A stretch of 64,000 nt of DNA from Clostridium_AW sp040797845. Its GTDB lineage: Bacteria; Bacillota; Clostridia; Clostridiales; Clostridiaceae. The stretch lies in NCBI GenBank assembly GCA_040797845.1, contig JBFNFA010000005.1, forward strand, positions 1 through 64,000, read 5' to 3'. Both the position numbers and the translations under genes were made by a program. Below the pieces are notes generated by a model, which saw only the letters and a program-made list of their open reading frames with translations, did no database searches and was not told where the DNA came from. Shown piece by piece: positions 26,234-36,044 of the stretch; position 1 is the stretch's first letter, and each line of letters opens with the position of its first letter.

Positions 26234-27673
26234 ATGAAAATAAGAGATAAATTTATAATTGGATTGACATTTATATTGATAGTTTCATTGGTAGTTATGA
26301 ATGTGGCAACAACAAATGTTTTAAAGGCAAGTATGGAAAAGGGTATAAATAATTCTTTAAAACAAGTAATGAATGGCACTCATGAGTATATAAAGTACAA
26401 GCTTTTAGCTAATGGTTCTAAAGATAAGAAAGAATCATTAGTGGAAGAAGGAAATTATATAATAAAATATATATCTTTAAATTATCAATGTAAATGTGAC
26501 ATAAGGGATATAAATTATAAATTGATAGAGGGAAATGTTCAGGAAGAATTTAGAGATATAATAAAGAGCAGTAATGAAATGGCCATGCAGGGTAAAGCGG
26601 TGGTGGATTTAAAATATAAAGACGATGGAATAACTGCCATGCTAACCTATCCCATATATATTGAGGATAATTATATAGGAATTATAAGTATAGTAAGAGG
26701 GTATGACTCAGAATATAGTACCTATAAAAAAACTATTAACATTATAAATATTATAGAAGTTGGAATATTTATAGCTATATTTATATTTTTATTCTTAAGG
26801 ACAACCAAAATTACCAATCCAATTAGTAAATTAACTGATGCTATAAAAAAGTTAGGAAATGGTGAGTACAGCATTTCAATTGATGAACATGGAAAAGATG
26901 AGGTTGCAATATTAGCAAGAGAATTTATAAACATGAGGGATAAAATAAAGGAGCAAATAGAAACCATTGAAGGGGAAAAAGAGAAGGTTTATAAGCTGGA
27001 AAAAGGGAGAAGGGAATTTTTTAACAGTGTAACTCATGAATTAAAAACACCATTAACAGCTATATCAGGATATGCTGAGCTGTTGCTTAGTGGAATGGTT
27101 AATGATAAGGAATTTGATAAAAGGGCTATTGAAAGAATATATTCAGAAAGTGATAGGCTTCATAAGTTAGTGTTACAACTTATAGAGGTTTCAAAGGATA
27201 TGTACGTTGTAAAAGAAGAGTTTAAAGAAGTGGATATGAAAAAGCTTATTACTCAAATTTGCAATGATATGAGTATAAAGGCTAATAAATATTCCTTAAA
27301 AATACTACAAAACATAAGCGAAGGAAGAGTTTTTGCACAAGAGGATAAAATCAGACAAGTAATGATCAACGTAATTGACAACGGAATAAAGTATTCCTGT
27401 GGAGGAGATGAAATACAGGTTAATTCACATGTAGCGGATGATAAATATCATATTGAAGTAATAAATAATAGCAACCCAATTCCAGATGAAATATTTAATA
27501 ATATATTTGAACCCTTTATAAAATCAAATGACAGCATGAGTAAAGACAGTAGAGGGCTAGGTTTATATCTATGCAGTGAAATAATCAAAGAACACGAAGG
27601 ACAAATAACCATGGAAAATGGATTTGTGGTAAAAGTAAAAATTAGTTTTAACATGATTAATTATATTATATGA
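26234..27673 (+). CDS. Sensor histidine kinase
   Basis: 479 residues: transmembrane helix ~8-26, extracellular region ~27-168 with two nearby cysteines (YQCKCDI), second helix ~169-189, HAMP ~190-243, H-box NSVTHELKTPLTA with H268, N-box VIDNGIKYS, G-box SRGLGLYLC. It phosphorylates the adjacent regulator. The extracellular domain could be redox- or metal-responsive given the CKC pair, but this is a guess. The gene is followed by a terminator inside a 164-bp direct repeat. Confidence 0.9.
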   Translation: MKIRDKFIIGLTFILIVSLVVMNVATTNVLKASMEKGINNSLKQVMNGTHEYIKYKLLANGSKDKKESLVEEGNYIIKYISLNYQCKCDIRDINYKLIEGNVQEEFRDIIKSSNEMAMQGKAVVDLKYKDDGITAMLTYPIYIEDNYIGIISIVRGYDSEYSTYKKTINIINIIEVGIFIAIFIFLFLRTTKITNPISKLTDAIKKLGNGEYSISIDEHGKDEVAILAREFINMRDKIKEQIETIEGEKEKVYKLEKGRREFFNSVTHELKTPLTAISGYAELLLSGMVNDKEFDKRAIERIYSESDRLHKLVLQLIEVSKDMYVVKEEFKEVDMKKLITQICNDMSIKANKYSLKILQNISEGRVFAQEDKIRQVMINVIDNGIKYSCGGDEIQVNSHVADDKYHIEVINNSNPIPDEIFNNIFEPFIKSNDSMSKDSRGLGLYLCSEIIKEHEGQITMENGFVVKVKISFNMINYII

Positions 27674-27836
27674 ATATAATTATCAGAAAGTAAAGTTCAT
27701 GGAATTATAAAAAAAGGCTTAAGGTTGAAAAAATCAATCTTAGGCTTTTTACTATTTTATCGAAATAAAAGTTTTTTTACATAATCCTGGGGAATATGTT
27801 AAAATTAAATTAAAATATTAAGGTTTAGAATATGAA
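27673..27836. repeat. Direct repeat copy A (left flank of SPFH cassette)
   Basis: About 164 bp, roughly 90% identical to 30642-30804. It includes an intrinsic terminator (AAGGTTGA...TCAATCTT stem, 27706-27755) and continues well past it (ATTTTATCGAAATAAAAG..., ATATGTTAAAATTAAA). The pair brackets the three genes 28015-30619. 27837-28014 carries the promoter region of the SPFH gene; nothing else seen. Confidence 0.85.
27706..27755 (+). terminator. Terminator of the lipoprotein-kinase unit
   Basis: AAAAAGGCTTAAGGTTGA pairs with TCAATCTTAGGCTTTTT around a short A-rich loop. Confidence 0.85.
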
Positions 27837-28014
27837 AATATGTATTTGTTTTATGTAAAATTTAACATTTTATAATTTGTATTAATAAGTATATAGTATT
27901 GTAATATAATTGTATTATCATTTCAATTTATCCTATAGGTAAACCTAAATGGCAGATAGAAAATTATAAAATAAAATGAATGATATAATAATATAAATAT
28001 TTAGGAGGGTCAAA

Positions 28015-29328
28015 ATGGCAATCGTAGAAGTAGTAAAGTATAATGGTAATCCAGATGTTTTTGCGTGGAAATATCCAAGTGAAGAATTGGGGACGTGGAC
28101 TCAACTTATTGTTAATGAATCACAGGAGGCCATTTTATTCAAAGGTGGAAAGGCCTTAGATATATTTCAAAGTGGAAGACACACACTTGATACGGCTAAT
28201 ATCCCAATTTTAAATAAAATAATCAACTTGCCATTTGGCGGTAGGTCTCCATTTACCGCTGAAGTATGGTATATTAACAAGGCTCACTCCTTGGATGTGA
28301 AATGGGGGACAGCCTCACCTATACAATTACAAGATTCAAAATATGGCGTTTTTTTACCGATTAGAGCTTTTGGACAGTTCGGTATAAAAATTGACAATTC
28401 AAAGAAGTTTCTTGTTAAATTAGTTGGTACATTACCTATATTTGATAAAACCAGCATTGTAAAATATTTCAGAGGCTTATATCTGACCAAGGTAAAGGAT
28501 GCTATATCATCTTATTTTGTGCATAAGAAGATAAGTATTATGGAGATAAATGCTTATATCGATGATATTTCCACATATTTGCAAGGTGAAATGGCACCAA
28601 TACTTGATGAATATGGCATAAAGCTAATTAATTTTTATGTAAATGATATTAGCGTTCCTGAAGACGATCCAGCAGTTGTACAACTAAAGAGCGCTTTGGC
28701 TAAGAAAGCCACAATGAACATTATCGGATATAATTATCAACAAGAGCGTTCTTTTGATACACTAGAAGGTGCTGCAAAAAACAAAGGTTCATCTTCAAAT
28801 TTGATGGGCGCTGGTATGGGACTTGGTATGGGAGCTACAATGGGTGGCGTTTTTGGGGATCAATTTGGAGGTATTGTGAGTAATATTAATACAAAAGCTG
28901 AAGATACAAAAACATGTTCAAACTGCAGTGCACTAATGCCAAAATCTAAACGTTTTTGTGCTGATTGTGGTTTTGATACATTAAAGATAGAAAAAGAGGA
29001 AGAGGAGAAGAAAGGAACAACGGATTCTATAACTTGCAATAATTGTGGATCATCATATAAAAATACAGTGAAATTTTGTCCGGAATGCGGGAATAAATAT
29101 AATCCATGTCCAAAGTGTGGTGCAGATTTAGAAGAGGATTCTGTTACTTGCTATAAATGTAATTACGAATTTCCTACTCCATGCCCACATTGCAAAGCCG
29201 AATTACCTAGTGCAAACACTAAGTTTTGCCCAGAATGTGGGAAATCATTGGTTAAAAATTGTTCTTCATGTAATAATCCAATTATCGGAAATCCAAAATT
29301 TTGTCCTGAGTGCGGGAATAAATTATAA
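28015..29328 (+). CDS. SPFH/virion-core-type (YdjI-like) protein with five zinc ribbons
   Basis: 437 residues. Residues ~20-245 match the SPFH or virion-core family typified by B. subtilis YdjI (WYINKAHSLDVKWGTASPIQLQDSKYGVFLPIRAFGQF). A glycine/methionine-rich linker follows (~260-290). Five CxxC...CxxC zinc ribbons end the protein (CSNCSALMP..., CNNCGSSYK..., CPKCGADLE..., CPHCKAELP..., CSSCNNPI...). In Bacillus the relatives act with PspA at stressed membranes. GGAGGGTCAAA precedes the ATG. It is the first of three co-directional genes (gaps of 14 and 2 bases) enclosed by direct repeats. A membrane-stress or phage-related scaffold role is inference. Confidence 0.85.
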   Translation: MAIVEVVKYNGNPDVFAWKYPSEELGTWTQLIVNESQEAILFKGGKALDIFQSGRHTLDTANIPILNKIINLPFGGRSPFTAEVWYINKAHSLDVKWGTASPIQLQDSKYGVFLPIRAFGQFGIKIDNSKKFLVKLVGTLPIFDKTSIVKYFRGLYLTKVKDAISSYFVHKKISIMEINAYIDDISTYLQGEMAPILDEYGIKLINFYVNDISVPEDDPAVVQLKSALAKKATMNIIGYNYQQERSFDTLEGAAKNKGSSSNLMGAGMGLGMGATMGGVFGDQFGGIVSNINTKAEDTKTCSNCSALMPKSKRFCADCGFDTLKIEKEEEEKKGTTDSITCNNCGSSYKNTVKFCPECGNKYNPCPKCGADLEEDSVTCYKCNYEFPTPCPHCKAELPSANTKFCPECGKSLVKNCSSCNNPIIGNPKFCPECGNKL

Positions 29329-29342
29329 GAGGAAGTGGCGAA

Positions 29343-30041
29343 ATGAATTTATTTAAAAAAAGCATTCTTACAATTTCTATAGGATTAATTACTTTAGTTA
29401 CAACAATTATGATTTATTTTTTACTTCCACATACAAAGGAAGGGATAGATACGTTAACCTTTGGCGGTATAGTTATTGCTGAAATATTATCCTTACTTTT
29501 TATGTTAGTTTTAAATATGAAAACCAATAGAAATAAGTTAATTATATCTGCTGGCGTATACACTACGATATTTTTATACTTGATTGCTTCTATTGGGGCA
29601 GCAATTATTTTCCCTATATTTTTCAGAACAGCGCTAACAGCATATGTTATTATTCAAATTATACTTACAGCGGCTATGTTGGCTATTTTAATAACAACAT
29701 TTGTTATGGGTTCAAGAGTAATTTTAAATGACAAGAATACAATGGAACAAGCTTCTGCATTTAAAACTATAGAAAATAATATTTTATTGATAAAAGATGA
29801 TCCAAAAAACATAGAATACAGTGATTCTTTAGGACAAATATATGATGAAATTGTATATTGCGACCAAAGCACATATGTAAAGACAGATAATATTATCGTA
29901 GAAAAGATTGATGATTTAAATCAATTGTTGCAATCTGAAGAGGTAGACAAGCAAAAAATTACTTATTTGATTAATCACATTTTACAGCTGATTAAGCAAA
30001 GAAATATTGAAGTGAAAAAAATTAAAATGGGAGGAATTTAA
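29343..30041 (+). CDS. Four-helix membrane protein of the SPFH cassette
   Basis: 232 residues with four transmembrane helices (~7-28, 39-58, 66-90, 97-121) and a soluble, acidic, helical C-terminal half (~130-232). No family recognised. GAGGAAGTGG precedes the ATG, 14 bases after the SPFH gene. It probably provides a membrane partner for the SPFH/zinc-ribbon protein (positional inference). Confidence 0.65.
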   Translation: MNLFKKSILTISIGLITLVTTIMIYFLLPHTKEGIDTLTFGGIVIAEILSLLFMLVLNMKTNRNKLIISAGVYTTIFLYLIASIGAAIIFPIFFRTALTAYVIIQIILTAAMLAILITTFVMGSRVILNDKNTMEQASAFKTIENNILLIKDDPKNIEYSDSLGQIYDEIVYCDQSTYVKTDNIIVEKIDDLNQLLQSEEVDKQKITYLINHILQLIKQRNIEVKKIKMGGI

Positions 30042-30043
30042 TA

Positions 30044-30619
30044 ATGGCAAATAATTCTGTACAGGCTGCCATATCAAAAGATAAATTTAAAATCGTACTT
30101 CAGTCAATTATTGGCTGGGCACTTGCTATTATGTTTGGATTAACGTCTTTATTTGGTTTTACAGAAATTAAAGGAGGAAGCGATGTAGCAGCTTTAATGA
30201 TTTGCTTAGCTCTTACTACTTATGGAGTTTCATTAATAAAAAAAGCAAAGAAACGCAAAAAGCTGATTAACTTGTTTAAAAATTATTCTGATCGTCTTGC
30301 GTCTGATCCAACAAGATCTATTGATTTATTAGCAAGATCAACGGGCGCTACGGTTGACGTTGTTAAGAAAAATATTGTTGAAATGATAAATAGAGGTTAT
30401 TTTACAAATGCATATATTGATATTAATAGGAATTGCCTTGTATTTGCAGGAGAAACACAACCAGTACAGCAGCAAGCAAATAATATGAAGACTCCTAATA
30501 ATCAACCACAGCAAGAATATATAACTGTAGCATGTGGCGGATGTGGAGCAACAAATAAAATAATCAAAGGAAGGGTAGGAGAGTGTGAGTATTGTGGCTC
30601 TCAAATATCAGGAAAGTAG
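30044..30619 (+). CDS. Membrane protein with winged-helix-like segment and zinc ribbon
   Basis: 191 residues: two transmembrane helices (~20-41, ~47-65), a basic stretch, then a helical segment (LINLFKNYSDRLASDPTRSIDLLARSTGATVDVVKKNIVEMINRGYF) that reads like a winged helix. A C-terminal zinc ribbon follows (CGGCGATNKIIKGRVGECEYCG). Starts two bases after the preceding stop, so it is translationally linked. Zinc ribbons in both the first and third products suggest a common complex. Function unknown. Confidence 0.65.
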   Translation: MANNSVQAAISKDKFKIVLQSIIGWALAIMFGLTSLFGFTEIKGGSDVAALMICLALTTYGVSLIKKAKKRKKLINLFKNYSDRLASDPTRSIDLLARSTGATVDVVKKNIVEMINRGYFTNAYIDINRNCLVFAGETQPVQQQANNMKTPNNQPQQEYITVACGGCGATNKIIKGRVGECEYCGSQISGK

Positions 30620-30641
30620 AGAGTAAGATAAATATTATATA

Positions 30642-30804
30642 AATATAATCATTAGAAAGTAAAGTTGATGGAATTATAAAAAAGCTTAAGGTTGAAAAAA
30701 TCAATCTTAGGCTTTTTATTATTTTATCGAAATAAAAGTTTTTTTACATAATATTGGGGTATATGTTAAAATTAAAGTAAAATATTAAGGATTGGAATAT
30801 GATA
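30642..30804. repeat. Direct repeat copy B (right flank of SPFH cassette)
   Basis: Second copy of the 27673-27836 repeat, including a terminator at 30680-30724 (GCTTAAGGTTGA/TCAATCTTAGGC stem). The remaining 30805-30952 carries only promoter-like DNA before the HNH gene. Confidence 0.85.
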
Positions 30805-30952
30805 ATAAATTTTGTTAGTAACTGCAGTAGTCATAGCTGTAGAAGTAAATAGAAATTTTTAATATAAAGGTAATTTTATTAGTAGGAATAATAAGAAATT
30901 GACTAAATTAAGAATTTGGATAAAAGAGATGGGTAGGTGTGTACAATAAAAT

Positions 30953-32119
30953 ATGAATAGTATAATTGAAACTTTAAATAGTGATTTATATTCTAAAGAA
31001 ATACAAACTAGAATACTACCTGATAGCAACAAAGTTGATTCAAAAACTTTCTCTAGACTACTTGATGAAGAGAGAGTTGTAGCAAGTTATAAAATGTACT
31101 GGCTTTTAGGAATATTAGAAGAAGCAAGTTTAGGAAACACTGAAATAGAATTTCATAGACTCATAGCTAGAATGATAGTTGGGGCTTGGTATCCTAGCAT
31201 GCAGTATAAATTAAGCTTTGGTATGTTTGATAACTTAAAAACTCCTATAAATTATGTTTCTGTAAAATATAAATTTGCTCCAAACTGCAACGAAGGAGAG
31301 CTTTTAAAATTTTTATGTGAAACTGAAGACAATGAATTAAAAAAGATGATGAGAGATTTAACTTTGCAGGTTCCTTATAGATTACTATCCCCATTCTTTT
31401 CAGAGGAACTTAGAGGGAAAAAGGATAGTTCTAAGAATAAGTTAATTACGGATCTATCTTTAAATAGTGATAATTGCCTTTATAAAATTGTTAAAGGCGA
31501 GAAGGATAGGATTGTTTTGAATAAAGGGTGGGCTGATTACCTTAATGAGAATTATAGAGTGATAAAATCTTGGATTTATTATAAGCTGGTGTGCTTTCTA
31601 CAAAAGAGAAATCCCAATGTACCTGCTATAGCTTTTAAGCTTGAAGCGCCTAAAAGTAGAAACCTAACCACGGCCACAAAGCTTTGGAAGGAGATTATTG
31701 TTGCAAAGAATATTAAAGATATCTATACAGGAGAAGCTTTTATTGAGAGAAACTATGCTAATTATGGAGTGCTTAGCATTGATCACTTTATTCCTTGGAG
31801 TTTTGTACTTCACGATGAGATGTGGAACCTTGTACCTACCTTCAAGAATATAAACAGCTCTAAGAGTGATAAGCTACTTAATTATCACAAATACATTGAT
31901 AGTTTTTGTGATATGCAGTATGAGGCAGTTACCTATATTTCAGAAAAAGGTAAGGAAAAAGCGTTGGAAAGTTATATTGATGTTTTAAAAATAGAAAGCT
32001 TTCATGAGTATTTAAAGTACAAGACTAAAGAAGCTTTTAATAAGAAATTAAAGCAATGTATTTCCCCGCTTTATCAGATAGCTGAAAATCAAGGATTTCA
32101 GGTGATTGATAAAATTTAA
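30953..32119 (+). CDS. HNH endonuclease-domain protein
   Basis: 388 residues. A C-terminal HNH nuclease motif is visible at ~275-305: SIDHFIPWSFVLHDEMWNLVPTFKNINSSKSDKL (H, N and the closing N-x-x-K-S). The N-terminal 270 residues are helical and unassigned. TAGGTGTG lies before the ATG. Proteins of this layout occur in restriction and defence neighbourhoods, and this one begins the island that extends to 45.8 kb. Sequence specificity unknown. Confidence 0.8.
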   Translation: MNSIIETLNSDLYSKEIQTRILPDSNKVDSKTFSRLLDEERVVASYKMYWLLGILEEASLGNTEIEFHRLIARMIVGAWYPSMQYKLSFGMFDNLKTPINYVSVKYKFAPNCNEGELLKFLCETEDNELKKMMRDLTLQVPYRLLSPFFSEELRGKKDSSKNKLITDLSLNSDNCLYKIVKGEKDRIVLNKGWADYLNENYRVIKSWIYYKLVCFLQKRNPNVPAIAFKLEAPKSRNLTTATKLWKEIIVAKNIKDIYTGEAFIERNYANYGVLSIDHFIPWSFVLHDEMWNLVPTFKNINSSKSDKLLNYHKYIDSFCDMQYEAVTYISEKGKEKALESYIDVLKIESFHEYLKYKTKEAFNKKLKQCISPLYQIAENQGFQVIDKI

Positions 32120-32229
32120 TAGTCAAGTCATTAAATAATTTAATTATTTGATACTATATAAATTTATATGAATATGAAAAGTTCAAAGTATTTACTAAAA
32201 AAAATGGGAAGAAAGAGTGGGGAAAATCA

Positions 32230-32538
32230 ATGAAGGAATACAACAAATTAGTAAGAGATAAAATACCAGAAATAATAAAAAGAAGCGGCAAAACATGCAA
32301 AACTGAAATGGTTTCAAAAGAAGAACACTACCTAAGATTAAAAGAAAAGCTAAAAGAAGAAGTAGAAGAATTCTTAGAAGAAGAGAATATAGAAGAACTA
32401 GCGGACATATACGAAGTAATATCAATACTATCTTCCTTTGTGGGAAAAGGTGAATGTGAATTGATGGAAGTTAGGGATAAGAAGAGAGAGGAAAGAGGTG
32501 GATTTAAGGAAGGTGTTGTGTTGGTAGGAGTAGAGTAA
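32230..32538 (+). CDS. MazG-like nucleotide pyrophosphohydrolase
   Basis: 102 residues with the all-alpha NTP pyrophosphatase pattern: YNKLVRDKIPEIIKRSGK, KLKEEVEEFLEE (ExxEE metal site) and EELADIYEVI (ExxD). It hydrolyses nucleoside triphosphates to monophosphates, either as housecleaning or, in islands like this, to drain nucleotides during phage infection. GAAAGAGTGGGG precedes the ATG. It sits between nuclease-type genes. Confidence 0.85.
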   Translation: MKEYNKLVRDKIPEIIKRSGKTCKTEMVSKEEHYLRLKEKLKEEVEEFLEEENIEELADIYEVISILSSFVGKGECELMEVRDKKREERGGFKEGVVLVGVE

Positions 32539-32645
32539 GAGATATTTTTAGTTTATGATATAGTGAGTCATGCCACAAATAGATGCAGTTTTTCTGTTAA
32601 TTATTGACTTTATTTTTTAAAAATAAAACATGGAGTGAATTTATT

Positions 32646-33434
32646 GTGTTAGATAAAATGAATTTAAAAATTAATTGGAATAATTTTTACGTTTGCAAAG
32701 ATTGTACATGTTACAATGACAATATAAGTTTTAATTTAACACCTGAAGACTTTCTAAGATTCGCTAAGGAAGATTATAAGGAATTAGACAATAAAGGATT
32801 AGTCGGTGTGTTAAGTAATTCAAAACGTGCTATAGATTGTCAGGTCGATTGGATCATCTCATATTTGGGATTTGATTATTTAAATTTTAATGAATCAAAC
32901 TATCCTGAACTAAGAGTACTAATTGATGAATTTGAATCTGATTTAAGATGTAATAAGGATTGCTCATTTAAGTTAAGGTTTATACAAGCATTAGAAATAG
33001 CACCAACATTTTTAATATCAAAGATAAGAAAATTTAGAAATAAACTAGAACATGAATATATGTTGCCAAAAGAAAATGAGGCTAGAGAGGCTATTGAAAT
33101 AGCAGAATTATTTATAAATGCAACACAAAATGTAATTTGGCACAAGTTTTTTTCTGATTATGTTGTACAAAATAAATATTGTGAAGAAAAAAACAATATT
33201 ACAATACCTTTTATTAGGATATCATTTAATTCGGGTTATGAGAAAAAATCAGAAATTAATATATATCATAAGATGGATGATACAAGTAAAGAACAAATAA
33301 TTTTAAAGCCAGAGAATAAAGAGTATATATATTTTATAAAAGCAGCAATTTCGCATAAATTTCACTATTTACCATTAGCTTTTAATTGTAATATTAATCT
33401 AAAATATATAAATTATAAAATTAGAGAATTTTAA
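32646..33434 (+). CDS. HEPN-motif protein
   Basis: About 262 residues. The C-terminal half has FRNKLEHEYMLP, an R-x4-H motif in a helical context typical of HEPN ribonucleases. The N-terminal part has two cysteine pairs (YVCKDCTCYN). The start is taken as GTG 32646 because TGGAGTGA lies six bases upstream; an earlier TTG at 32604 has no site. HEPN proteins are common toxin or abortive-infection effectors. No obvious MNT-type antitoxin partner is adjacent. Family assignment rests on the motif only. Confidence 0.6.
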   Translation: MLDKMNLKINWNNFYVCKDCTCYNDNISFNLTPEDFLRFAKEDYKELDNKGLVGVLSNSKRAIDCQVDWIISYLGFDYLNFNESNYPELRVLIDEFESDLRCNKDCSFKLRFIQALEIAPTFLISKIRKFRNKLEHEYMLPKENEAREAIEIAELFINATQNVIWHKFFSDYVVQNKYCEEKNNITIPFIRISFNSGYEKKSEINIYHKMDDTSKEQIILKPENKEYIYFIKAAISHKFHYLPLAFNCNINLKYINYKIREF

Positions 33435-33570
33435 TTGCAGAAGTTATTTGAAATATTGATACCATGGCTTTATGATGCATTTAGATAGATTACAGTTGTA
33501 TAAAAATAACATTTAAAAACCGTACCTGATGGTGACATGGAGAATTATACCATAGATAGGTGTGCTTTTT

Positions 33571-33678
33571 ATGTTAAGCGTTGATAATTTTTATGATGGA
33601 GAAATTAATCAATGGTATGTATTAAAAAGATTAAAGTTGTTTAATTTTGAAGAAATATTCAATGATGGTGCAATCTAA
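33571..33678 (+). pseudogene. Short ORF, probable gene remnant
   Basis: A 35-codon frame (MLSVDNFYDGEINQWYVLKR...) after ATAGGTG. It looks like the start of a longer protein now cut short. The rest of the 670-base gap 33435-34106 is very AT-rich and shows no gene. Confidence 0.35.
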
Positions 33679-34106
33679 AACTTGTCCATACCAGTATCAT
33701 ACAGAAAAATTAAAGGATTCTAGTATTTAATGTATAAGATTTCAAAACAAGTATAAAATAGGGTTGCAACCTGTTTAGTTACAATCTATTAATATATTTA
33801 AAGTTACAAAATAACAAATTTTATATAAATTTATTTGTAGGCTTTTTATCATATGACAAAATTTATATATTATATAAGATAAAGAGATATATTATCTAAA
33901 TCTAGGAGCAATTAATTTAACATTATAATTGTAGAATTTTATTATGTTAAAAATATATAATATAATTAGATATCTACCATTTAGCAAATTGGATTATTAT
34001 AAAATTAGTTTAAAGTTTGCAAGCAAGGTATACTAAAATACTTATTTATGATAAAATGTAAAATTAGCTATTATATAATTAGTGATTGCACAATAGGAGG
34101 TATAAA

Positions 34107-35906
34107 ATGATAAAAGTAGATTATAAAGATTTAGATACATTTTATAATAAAGAAAGTAAAATAAGAAATTGTTTCAGCGTAGAAAAAATTGATTTAAGCG
34201 ATAAAGGCAGGTTAAGTGACCCCATATTTAAATCAGTAGGATATCCGAGTAAAATATTTTATAAAAATATTCAACCTTTTATTGAAGCTTATACTGAAGA
34301 AGGTGGAATAGTAATTGACTCATGTGCTGGAAGTGGCTCAGCAGGTATTGCATCGCTTCTTGAAAATCGAAAATGTATTTTAATTGATGGAAGTCCAAAT
34401 GCAATAAATATGGCGTTCAATCTTATTAATTATATAGATATGAAAAAGCTAGAAAAAGAGTATGAAAAGCTCGTTTCAGAGTTAGAAGATGAAATTAATG
34501 ATATCTATTATACTAAAACTAGTGATGGGTATTCAGGGTATTCAGACGTAATAATAGCAAGCAATGTGTACTCATGTCCATCCTGTAACGATGAAATAGT
34601 ACTGTATAAAAATGAGACAGGAACTAGGTCAGAGTACAAGTGTCCTAATTGTGATTTTATAATCAACATAAGTAAGAAAGATATAAAGGACAGACAAATA
34701 GATAAAAGAAGGCCAGTAGAAGTAACAATAAAAGTAACAGATAAAAATGCATCAATTAAAAAGGAAGTAAGAGCGATTACTCAACAAGATATTGAATTAT
34801 GGGAAGATAAGATAAGTGAGTATAATAAAAAATATGGTCATTACTGGTCACCTCAAGAGAAAATTGTTTATAATCGTTGCTATCCTAGAGTAGGTGGCTG
34901 GCCAGGCTTTCCAATAGACTCTTCTGTTAGTGATTTATTTCCAGATAAGAATTTATTAGCTTTGAAAATAATTAATCATTATATAGAAAATCGAATAAAT
35001 GATACAGATATAAAATCATTTATGAAGTTTATATTTTTGGAAACTCTTTTTAGAACAAGTAGTAGACTATTTACATCATCAGGAATAAAAAATGTTTACC
35101 ATATACCACCTGTTGGAAAAGAACAAAATGTATTAACAGTTTTTAAAAGAAAATACAGAGATATTACCAAAGGTAAAAATTATCTTCAGGATATGGTAAA
35201 TGAAGAATTAGTAAGGAACAATATTAGAATAATAAGAGGAAATGCTCAAAAAATAGAGGTGCGTTCAAATTCAATTGACTATGCATTTATTGATCCACCA
35301 TACGGAGGAATGGTACCTTATGCAGAATTAAACTTGTTTTATAGTGCTTGGTTAAATGAGAAAGAAGACCTAGAAAATGAGATTGTTATTCCAATGGATT
35401 TTGAGAAAAAAGACGAATATATAAAATTGTGGGGGAAATATATTGAAAATGCATTTGGTGAAATTTATAGAGTTTTAAGGCCAGGAGCTCATTTTACTAT
35501 AGTATTTCACAGTACATATAATAACATTTGGAATGAACTTAAAAACGTAATGACCGAGAAATTAGGATTTCAATTTGTGAATATTATAGAAAATGAAAGA
35601 GGAACTACATTCCATACAAACCATATTAATGATACAAATCCGATTAATGCATTTATAACTTACAGAAAACCTGAAAATGAATGTGCAATTACAAATGAAA
35701 ATACATCAACTGAATGTGTATTTAAATTTTTTGATAAGAGTATATTAAGAGAAGGTAAAACATATAGAGAGATACAATCAAAAATTATTTTTCTATCACA
35801 TGAACACTCTATATCAGTTATCCCTAGTGAACGTGAAATAAAAGAATGGTTAGATGAAATATGTGATTATAAATATGATATATATATATTAAAAAATAGT
35901 CTGTAA
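34107..35906 (+). CDS. DNA methyltransferase (FxGxG...DPPY order, internal zinc finger)
   Basis: About 599 residues. AdoMet-binding motif I is N-terminal (IVIDSCAGSGSAGIASLL, residues ~70-90). A CxxC...CxxC zinc finger follows (CPSCNDEI...CPNCDF, ~155-185). The catalytic motif DPPYGGMVPYAEL comes much later (~395), so the target-recognition region lies between them, the alpha-type order. DPPY methyltransferases modify adenine N6 or cytosine N4. AGGAGG precedes the ATG at 34107. It faces the helicase-nuclease gene across a shared terminator and is likely one protective enzyme of that restriction locus. Confidence 0.82.
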   Translation: MIKVDYKDLDTFYNKESKIRNCFSVEKIDLSDKGRLSDPIFKSVGYPSKIFYKNIQPFIEAYTEEGGIVIDSCAGSGSAGIASLLENRKCILIDGSPNAINMAFNLINYIDMKKLEKEYEKLVSELEDEINDIYYTKTSDGYSGYSDVIIASNVYSCPSCNDEIVLYKNETGTRSEYKCPNCDFIINISKKDIKDRQIDKRRPVEVTIKVTDKNASIKKEVRAITQQDIELWEDKISEYNKKYGHYWSPQEKIVYNRCYPRVGGWPGFPIDSSVSDLFPDKNLLALKIINHYIENRINDTDIKSFMKFIFLETLFRTSSRLFTSSGIKNVYHIPPVGKEQNVLTVFKRKYRDITKGKNYLQDMVNEELVRNNIRIIRGNAQKIEVRSNSIDYAFIDPPYGGMVPYAELNLFYSAWLNEKEDLENEIVIPMDFEKKDEYIKLWGKYIENAFGEIYRVLRPGAHFTIVFHSTYNNIWNELKNVMTEKLGFQFVNIIENERGTTFHTNHINDTNPINAFITYRKPENECAITNENTSTECVFKFFDKSILREGKTYREIQSKIIFLSHEHSISVIPSEREIKEWLDEICDYKYDIYILKNSL

Positions 35907-35941
35907 TTTGTGCAACAAAGAAGCTTAAGATAACGTAATAA

Positions 35942-35990
35942 AAACACTATCAAATGTATTGAAATCCAATACATTTGATAGTGTTTATTT
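35942..35990. terminator. Perfect 20-bp bidirectional terminator
   Basis: AAACACTATCAAATGTATTG (35942-35961) and its exact complement (35967-35986), five-base loop, between the convergent methyltransferase and helicase genes. Confidence 0.9.
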
Positions 35991-36044
35991 TATATTAGCA
36001 AATCTTTAAATAAAAGTTTGTCTTGAGACATCGCTTTATTAATT

